64,000 nucleotides of DNA from Cryptomeria japonica (taxonomy: Eukaryota > Streptophyta > Pinopsida > Cupressales > Cupressaceae), in NCBI RefSeq assembly GCF_030272615.1, contig NC_081408.1, positions 403,547,389-403,611,388 of the forward strand. The letters run 5' to 3'. Below the pieces are notes generated by a model. The model searched no databases. It saw only the letters and a program-made list of their open reading frames with translations, and was not told where the DNA came from. Of the stretch, positions 57,101 to 64,000 are shown in pieces (the stretch's first letter is position 1; each line of letters starts with the position of its first letter). Position numbers and translations under genes: made by a program.

Positions 57101-58406
57101 TAATGTTGTGCATAATGGACATGTGAAGGTGGCTAAATGGAAATCGATTGATTTTCTATCTGTTAGTCCTAGCCTGAAAGAAAATTTTTGTACTATCCTC
57201 AAAGATAGAATTATCATCTTTTCTAAGAGGGAAGATGAGCTTATTTGGACCAAGAACACATTTGGCAAATACTCAATGAAAGATGGATATAATTCTCTTA
57301 TGCCGGCTAAGGACCTTTCTTCTTGGCCTTATATATTATTCTAGCATCCAGCTTGCCTCCCAAAGGCTAGAGAATTTGCTTGGCTCGATGTTCAAGACAT
57401 GGTTCTTACCAAGATGAGACTAGATAGGATGGGTTTGTCTATTGTTTTCCCTTGTGTTTTGTGCAATAAGAATTTGGAATCGTCCTCTCACCTGTCCCTT
57501 CATTGTGACTTTGCTTTTGGTTGCTGGAAATGGCTATTCGAGAAATTAGGCCTATATTTTGTTATTGGCTATGACCTTCTCTCCCACTTCAGAGCATGGC
57601 CTATCTTGTTCTCCTCTTCCTTTTATGCCTGCCTCTGGCTCATATCTCCATCGATTATTATTTGAAACATATGGTTAGAAAGAAACAATAGGATCTTTAG
57701 AAATTTATCTGCATCACTCTCTGATATCTTAGCCAAGATAGAGGGTTCTATTTCGGAGGTGGCCTTGTCATATATTCATAAGAATTTAGATAATCTGACA
57801 TCTTTTTCTCATTGGGATGGCATGATTACAAGAACATGGAAATCTCTTTCTGTCATCCCTTCCCATGGGTCTGTTGCAAGAGGTCTAGCTACTAGGAATA
57901 AGAGACTTGTTGCTAGATGGGATCCTCCTCCTTTGGGTCATTTCAAGTTTCACTTTGATGGTGCTTCTAGGGGTAATCCGGGTTTGGCTGGGGCCGGTAT
58001 GTCCATTTTTTACCATAATGCAGTCCTAATAGCTACTCAATGTCATGCCCTTGGGTCTCAGTCAAACGATTTCGCTGAATGTCAAGCTTTGTCACTTGGG
58101 ATTGATTTGGCTATCTCCTTAGGGATTAAAGATCTTTTGATTCAGGGGGATTCAATGGTCATCATTCAAAGTGTTTTGAGCTGTAAGAGTAATTGTTGGC
58201 ACTTGAAGTACATAATTGATCATATTTTGGAGAAATTATCCTTCTTTGATACTTTCACATTATCTCATTGCTTTAGAGAGCTAAATAAACTGGCATATTT
58301 TCTGGCTAATATGGCTATTGACACTGGTGCACATCATAAGAATGTAATAGTATGTGACATTCCTCAAGACATCCTTCTCAGGCATATGATCCATCCCAAA
58401 GGTTAA
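54188..58406 (+). pseudogene. LINE ORF2: endonuclease, reverse transcriptase and RNase H, broken
   Basis: ORF2 nicks target DNA and copies the element RNA onto it. Endonuclease (54188-54880): SWNVRGLNAPNK, LQETKLSL, GSDHLPVSL; the usual GGDFN reads GGYFN, so a catalytic Asp is Tyr. RT (55400-56390): NPDKAPGLDGFTP, KLDMMKAYDRVEW, FSRGLRQGDPLSPFLF, and FANDTLLFG in place of FADD, so a catalytic Asp is Asn. A cysteine/histidine cluster (PCVLCNKNLESSSHLSLHC, 57450) precedes RNase H (57900-58350): FHFDGASRGNPGLAGAG, FAECQALSLG, LIQGDSMVI, then NKLAYFLANM where Asp is expected for Tyr. Stops occur at 55202, about 55355, 55657, 55745, 56385, 56561, 56704, 56823, 57342 and 57661, plus a frameshift near 55895. 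Several are TAG where Trp or Gln is usual. Confidence 0.9.
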
Positions 58407-60541
58407 GCTACTTATATTGAGATATTGTTTCCATTTCCTCTTAAGGTATACATATTATCCTCTTCTCTGGTCAGATTGTATTTGTACCACATGTGTTGAT
58501 AAGAGGTTTTTATGTTTCTATTGGCATATGGTGTATTCTTACAACTCTGCACTTGGGCTAGATGTTAATGTGTGTTTCTCATGAGGTGTGGACAGGTAAA
58601 TTAAAGTTTACATTTCATCCTAAGATTTAATCTGATGAGGTGTGTCCTCTATGCTGTGTGGTTTAACTATGTGGTCATGGAATTTTATGTCACATCATCC
58701 GTCTATTTTACTTCTTGAGGTATGCATGTCATCTTCCTCTCGGCTCAGATTATATTTGCATCACATGTGTAAATTGTTGGCTTACATCATTATTTACATA
58801 TGATGTGTTCTAAAATTTGTTTTGAGCTGGATGGTCGGGTGTATATCCTAGGTGCTATGGTTAAAAGGGTTTTCACAGTCTATTTGAAGTGTGCATATTA
58901 ATCTAAAAGGTTTAATTGTTCTATATCAAAGGTCGAGGAGAGATTTCCTTATGATTATGTTCAAGGTAGTGGGATGCTTTATAAAGGCCATTATTTGATA
59001 TTTATACGACTTTTTGTCTTTGAGTATTTGGTATTGATAATGTCATTTATTGGATTTATAGGATGGTGGCATGTGTGATCTCTGCAATCTTTATTTTCAG
59101 TCCTTCAATAAGATTTCACAATCTTATAACTTCTTAAATAGATTGGTACATTCCTGAGATGTTATTCCTTGATGTAAATACCATATCATTGGCCGCCTTG
59201 TGTATGTCTAGTCCTGATAGAATTAGTTTATGAGATAATCATATTTATAGGTGGTGTCCTTACTTGCAGGAGAGCCACTTATGGATTTTAGTGGAAGGCT
59301 ATTAATTCATGTGAATTGATTTAATCAAGCATGCTTGAAATGGATATTTTGCAGTGTCTTTATGGAAAATTTAGGACAGTTTCTCTTTCAAATACGTTAT
59401 CTTATGTTATTGTCAAAGTGGATTATGTTATGCTTTTTGTGGCTTTTTTAGAGCTCTTCCCACTGCAAATGTTTTCTTCTCTACCAATTGGTGTTTACAC
59501 AGTGGTTTTAGAAACCCGAGCATTGGGGGAAGAAAATGAAAATGAGGACAATTCTGTCAAGCTTGGTAAGGTTTTTAATTTATTTACTCCTGCGATGGAT
59601 TTTGAATTCCGTAGGCTTTTGGGATGTTGGTGGTTGCAGGTTCATCCTCAAGTTTCTTATGCAGAGGTTCTCTCTCACTTTGTTACTATTTTTTTTGATG
59701 TTTTACTAGATATGGAATTGGTCTGCCTCTTGGTGTCCACGTTTATCCTTCTGACAGTATGCAATTGGGCATTGGTTTCTCATGCATTGGCTGGTTATCG
59801 GTTTGATATGGGTTCTTTTTACTATGGTGGCTTTCTCCCTCATCATGATCTTTTGGCTAATGGCTAGTCTGGCCATTTACTTCATGAATTACGAATGGGT
59901 TTGATATGTGATTCCATGGAAAACACTCGGGCCTCTATGGATTTTTTGTTGTATTTGGCCCCTGATCAGTATGTGGATAAAGCTTGGGTTGTCTTTCAGG
60001 CATTACATTCATTAATCACTTTGGGTTTTTTGTACTCTGCTCCTGCTTGTGTGGTGTTCCCTCTAAGGGTGATTCTACCTCCGACCTCACTTCATGAACC
60101 TCCGAATGAGAGATCTAGTTCCTGGTTTTTGGAAAACTAACAAAGTTCTTTTTTATAGCTGGTGGAATGGTTTTTTGTAGGCTGGATGGTTATATGGATT
60201 CATGTTTGCTTGATTGATTAGGTATGGACCTGACAGGGAATTTTATCTCATTTATCTACTTGGTGGTTCTTCATGTTCATCTTCTTCTGTTAGAGATACT
60301 CTGGTTTTTTGAATTGTCCTATAGGACTCTTGTAAAAATTGTAGAAATAGGAGGGTGGGGGGGTATGGCTAGACAGAATACATGTTTTAAGGGTAGTATC
60401 TACTTGTATCTATTTTAAAAGGCTACAACTAGAGGTTTTCTTGTGAGTTATTTCCTGCCGATATGCCTTGTTTCAACCCGATGTAAACTCTTTATTATTA
60501 ATATATAAGTTTAGTGGATATTCCACTTTTATCAAAAAAAA
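58407..60541 (+). other. LINE 3' region with imperfect repeat and A tail
   Basis: This 2.1-kb region is long for a plant LINE 3' UTR. Two diverged copies of a segment (about 58437 and 58711) share AGGTATRCAT, CTC.GGTCAGATT/CTCAGATT and CACATGTG. Open frames at 59331-59867 (178 codons) and 59895-60140 are hydrophobic and match nothing I know; they may be chance, decayed coding or transduced sequence. The end is ATC followed by ten A. Confidence 0.6.
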
Positions 60542-60553
60542 AATCCAATTAAA

Positions 60554-61326
60554 TTATAATATTCCAAAAATTTAATCAGCCATTAATAAACTATATAACC
60601 ACACATTAATTAAATAAATAAACAACTACACACTCACAAGCCAACAAGAACCACACCTCACTGACTATCACGGTGAATCATGCCATGACAATAACTGACA
60701 ACCCAAGGTAGACATATTAAGCCTAGAGTATATGAAGGGAACTCATGCCATCTTTGACAACTTGCCATTGGGATTAAAGAAATGCTTAGACCTGTGGAGC
60801 CAAGTGGAGATGATGTATGGTACCTGCAAATCCTACATCCACCAATCCACGATACAACATATACAATAATATATCATAGATAACAAGCAAATGATAGAAA
60901 ATCACAATGCCATATCATGCTCGGAATGAGTGATATGACATTGTCCCTATCACAAATATAGTCATAGAACATCCAAACACATCATAACATCAACTCATCA
61001 CATATAATCAAGGAGTAGGGTTAGCATAATCATAATGCCATCAAATTCATAATCCATATAATCCATCTAGCATAGAAAGTGCATATAAAGACCATCAAAT
61101 ATAAATCCATCACTTATCATGATCATCAATAACAAGTATCATCATCCATAAGTCATCAAATATCACATGTCCACATGAATATATAGCATCATAATAAGAA
61201 TCTGAAAGATAAATGGAATCAACACATAGTATGATACCATCAATCATTATCATAAAGTAAACTAGGCTACGCCAATAGGGTCTATTAATGTACAAAGAGA
61301 AGGATGAGTCAGGGTGGGGCACTACA
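60554..61326. other. Right end of putative LTR E, non-coding
   Basis: AT-rich sequence with many CAT/ATCA words continuing the composition seen before the LINE at 51914. No gene or RNA gene seen. It ends at GGGGCACTACA. Confidence 0.45.
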
Positions 61327-62617
61327 CTTATTTTCTTTTGGTTGAAGATGTTATGTTTGTTCAAGAGACTCCTCTTGGAGGTAGCTGGCTTTTGAGAGAA
61401 GATCTCTTCTCCTCCAAGGATCCTATTTACACTTGTTGCAAGATATCTCATTTTAATTATCTTATCCTTTCTTGAAGAGTATTCCCTCTTTGGCTTGGAT
61501 TTATGACATTATTTCCTAAAGGATATATCCTTGGTATTGAAGGTGGGTATCCTTGTTTCTAGCTTCCTTAATACATCAATATAGGGATATGTTTACATCT
61601 TAAGGGGGGGCACCCATATCCCTCCCTTTGTACAATATTGTATCATATTTTTACATGTCTTAAATGGGATTTTCATCCTCAGAACCAAAGGGAACAAACT
61701 CTTAGAGAGAGATGCTTCACACCTGAAACTAGATGCAACATTGATATATGTCTTAAGAGGGGTTACACATCACCGAAACTAGAGTAAACAAACTCTTACA
61801 TAGGATGCCCTCAAAATTGGGCATGTATTTGTTTCAATCAAGGTTACATTATTCTCGAAACTAGAGGAAACTCTTAGAGCGAGATGTTCCCGAAGCTAGA
61901 CATTCACCCCTTGGCATTTTCATTTACATTACATGTCTTAAACAGGTTGAAGCACACTCAAAACTAGAGGAAAAAAAATCTTATACAGGGTGCTATGTAC
62001 TTGAAACTAGACATCACTTGCACACACGCACGAGGATGATTGGAACTAGCGAAAAATAGCTAGACTATTCCTACTCTCCTCCCCAACATGGATCACCTAG
62101 AAAAATGCATCTAGGGGCAAGGTATCCATGTCCTTTCTCATCATTCTTCTCATGGATCATCTAGAAAAAAACATATCTAGCGTGCATCTGTGTTCTCTCT
62201 TTCCTTCTTCTCATGAACTCATACTTTTTCTATTGATAGTTCATGGATGATGTGTGTTTTGCACTTTTATGTGATCACTTGTGTTCTTGAGGTGGAATTT
62301 TTCAAGAATGATATTAGTGGTTGAGACATTTGGATATCGAGGTCTCTTCAGCTAGTTGACTTGAGGTCTTGTTTTTGGTCTTTAGCTATTTGTCTTTTGC
62401 CTTCATTTTTTTCCTTTTCCTTTGTTTGTCTTTTTTCCTTTTTGGTTTGTTTGTCTTGTTTTGTGTGTCTTGCATATGTTTTAATGAGTTAAGATCCTAA
62501 TATTGGGGGCTTGGTTCCTCAAAATTAGTGATGTCTTATACTCATTGTGATTTTGTTCCTCTTCTTCATTTATCTTTCATCTACTTTACCATGACTATTT
62601 GAACAAGCTCATACTCC
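61327..62617. other. Element C 3' internal region, non-coding
   Basis: Pyrimidine-rich sequence with no supported gene, resembling 43200-43990 in composition. It contains the repeat block at 61654-62012 and a CTTTTTTCCTTTTTGG-type tract near 62400-62460. Confidence 0.45.
61654..62012 (+). repeat. Imperfect tandem repeats, about 90-100 bp unit
   Basis: Four diverged units share ATGTCTTAAxxxGG, a CATCCTC/ACATCAC-like middle, AAACTAGAGxAAACAAACTCTTA and a GATGCY..GAAACTAGA end. Unit starts are near 61656, 61749, 61843 and 61937. Their place just before the polypurine tract and 3' LTR is like the 3' tandem repeats of some large plant LTR elements. Confidence 0.6.
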
Positions 62618-62636
62618 CGCTAAAGTGGGGGCTAAA
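62618..62636 (+). other. Polypurine tract of element C
   Basis: CGCTAAAGTGGGGGCTAAA directly precedes the TGTAG start of the 3' LTR. This orients element C on the plus strand. Confidence 0.65.
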
Positions 62637-63824
62637 TGTAGTGTCCTAAATTGTATTCCCTTATAATTTAGTCCATATTTGGGTCCCTCACCTTAGTTTT
62701 TGCACCCCAATTCTTAATTAAGACCTAATTATGCTTGCATCATGCAAATATGGCCTTATTTTTACTTTATACATCACATGGCCCCTTAGTTTTAGCCCTA
62801 AAATGGGGTAGGACCAGGACATGGTGTCTGGTCCTCATTGGGATCATGGAACCATGCCTTGGTCCTCCCTATTTGGGCCCCATTTTGAACCCCTTGGGCA
62901 CTTTAGAATTTGGGTAGGAAGCTTAGCCCCATGTTGGCCTATGTTGGAAAATTAACATGTTTTTTGATGGACAAGTAAACAAGGAGGTTTTCCCTTCTCA
63001 TTTTGATATACAAATACAAAGATATAAGGGCAAAATTATAATCACAATGCATTCAAGCATTGAAGTATTCATCATCAAGTATTTCTAGATGTCTTCATGG
63101 CTGCATTCTTCATTCATCAATTAGGGAGAAACATTGCATCATTCATATGCAAGCATGTGTGTGTGATTAGGGTTTTGTCATGTCCATACCATTTCATACA
63201 ACACATGTGATTACATTCAAGAAGCAAAGCATCATTATCAGTCACTGCAGATCTGAGGTATATCTTTCCATTATTTATCTCAATATTTACAACATTTCAT
63301 TCAAGGTTGATTTCTCAGTTAGGGTTTGACTTAGACAAACCCCTATTCCCAACCTATTCCCTCTTCTTTCTATGTGCTAGAAATAGATATAGAGCTGTGA
63401 TCTTCATGATAGGCATTATTTACAGTGATGAATCAATTCCTCTTCAGTGTGCAAAAAGTTTAGAGGATCATAGCGAATTTTGCCATGGTCCCGACATTTT
63501 AGGACCTATTTCAGGGATCAAGCCTTAATATGCTTATATTTCTCAAATATAGGTGCGTGCCTCAATCCCGATGACTGTAACTTGTTGTTTTCATGTTTTT
63601 ACCTTTGTTTCTTGCACTTTACCCTAATTTTAGCAATTCAACTTACAAAAAAGGGTAAATCAATTCATCTCTTGAATCCAATCAGTAATTTTAGTCCTCA
63701 CCCTTGCTGGTTTGTTAATAAATTTAGTGGATTCAAACTCTCTTTTGAATTTAATTGGTCTTAAGAAAAAATTAGCCATTTTCATCCTTCTTGTGGTAGA
63801 AACCCTAATTTTTTACCCATTACA
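62637..63824 (+). repeat. Element C 3' LTR
   Basis: It is TGTAGTGTCCTAAATTG..CCCATTACA, 1188 bp, aligned throughout with 33404-34578 at roughly 85-90% by eye. That is more divergent than the LTR pairs of A, B1 and B2, consistent with C being the oldest layer, or with two different C insertions. Confidence 0.68.
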
Positions 63825-64000
63825 CTAATTAAGGTTCGACCAAAATAGAATAAGCAATATTACACAAAATAAGCCATCCAGACCTAAAATACTCAAATTG
63901 GGCCACTCCAAGAGAAAGAGGGAACCAAAACATATTACAATACATCCTTCCATGATTCATCCAAAAATTCAAACACACTAACACATACTCCAAAGTTATT
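63825..64000. other. Unassigned right edge
   Basis: AT-rich sequence after the LTR of C. It loosely recalls the copia LTR tail (AATATTACA-like words) and might continue LTR fragment D, but this is not demonstrable from 176 bp. Confidence 0.3.

Larger units (their letters stand above)
51927..60541 (+). mobile_element. L1-type LINE with RNase H, near full length
   Basis: It is bounded by the 12-bp duplication AATCCAATTAAA (51915-51926 and 60542-60553). The 5' end starts at GCAATGGCT, only a few bases before the ORF1 ATG, and the 3' end is a short A tract. Order is ORF1 (RNA-binding, DUF4283-like), then ORF2 with AP endonuclease, RT, zinc-knuckle-like region and RNase H, then a 2.1-kb 3' region. 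Both ORFs are broken and catalytic residues of EN, RT and RNase H are mutated. Boundaries are secure because the duplication is long and the tail is adjacent. Confidence 0.92.
43999..61326 (-). repeat. Probable 5-kb solo LTR (E), interrupted by a solo gypsy LTR and a LINE
   Basis: The left end reads TGTAATGCTCACC and the right end GTGGGGCACTACA, so on the minus strand it runs TGTAGTGCCCCAC..GAGCATTACA with inverted TGTARTGC ends. Removing the two nested elements leaves about 5.0 kb of non-coding, AT-rich sequence. Flanks are CTTCC and CTTAT, a poor match. Neighbouring sequence on both sides is pyrimidine-rich and could be continuous internal sequence of element C. No second copy is present to test the boundaries. 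Confidence 0.4.
33404..63824 (+). mobile_element. LTR element C, multiply interrupted, of unknown family
   Basis: Two similar LTRs in the same orientation (33404-34578 and 62637-63824) bound the region. The left one is followed by a possible PBS and the right one is preceded by a polypurine tract, as expected for one plus-strand element. After removing inserts (copia B2; LTR E with its own nested elements) about 6.5 kb of internal sequence remain. It has one unfamiliar open frame and pyrimidine-rich tandem repeats, and no RT, integrase or protease. It may be a non-autonomous element. The flanks CCTAT and CTAAT match at only 3 of 5 positions, so the two LTRs could instead belong to two insertions. 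Confidence 0.5.

Noticed and set aside
59331-60140. Host gene candidate between LINE ORF2 and the A tail
   Set aside because: It is inside the target-site-duplication boundaries of the LINE and has no recognised domain; kept only as an oddity of the 3' region.

Overview
This window is repeat-dense, AT-rich plant nuclear DNA, and no host gene could be supported. Every recognisable coding stretch is a decayed retrotransposon protein: Ty3/gypsy, Ty1/copia, or an L1-type LINE carrying an RNase H. The very long LTRs (about 2.9 and 3.7 kb), the deep nesting and the many solo or partial LTRs suggest a large-genome seed plant. A gymnosperm such as a conifer is a reasonable guess, but the sequence does not prove it.

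Left half (1-30115), read on the minus strand. Two copies of one gypsy family lie head-to-tail. The right copy (20914-30115) has LTR, gag, protease, an archaeal-type RNase H, RT, a degenerate second RNase H, integrase and the start of the 3' LTR. The left copy (1-6566) has an integrase 3' end, a full LTR (3433-6335), a primer-binding site, gag and protease, so its one LTR is flanked by internal sequence on both sides. Copia element A (6564-20913, two 1556-bp LTRs) separates the copies. Its flanks do not form a target-site duplication; instead about 346 bp of gypsy sequence is present on both sides of it. Copia B1 (6941-13503) is nested inside the 3' LTR of A, with a perfect GTTAG duplication. 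A small copia LTR with a Met-tRNA-type primer site (195-684) interrupts the left gypsy protease.

Middle (30116-33403). This stretch is mostly unassigned AT-rich sequence. It holds a possible 0.8-kb solo LTR (30772-31578) and a fragment of another copia-type LTR (from about 32732).

Right half (33404-63824). This appears to be one multiply interrupted LTR element, called C here: 5' LTR 33404-34578 and 3' LTR 62637-63824 preceded by a polypurine tract. Its internal region carries an unfamiliar open frame of about 360 codons with no retroelement domain I recognise. Copia B2 (35780-42439, perfect ACCCT duplication) splits that frame. Further along is a probable 5-kb solo LTR, E (43999-61326). E is itself interrupted by a 3717-bp solo LTR related to the gypsy LTR (45193-48909, perfect CATAG duplication) and by an 8.6-kb LINE (51927-60541, 12-bp duplication AATCCAATTAAA).

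The coding regions are mostly dead. In-frame stops are frequently TAG or TGA at positions where a related copy or family consensus has Trp, Gln or Arg, as expected from cytosine deamination in methylated repeats. The longest intact frame is the RT-RNase H part of copia A (517 codons). Family letters A-E, L and R are labels for this report only; all identities are by-eye comparisons within the window.
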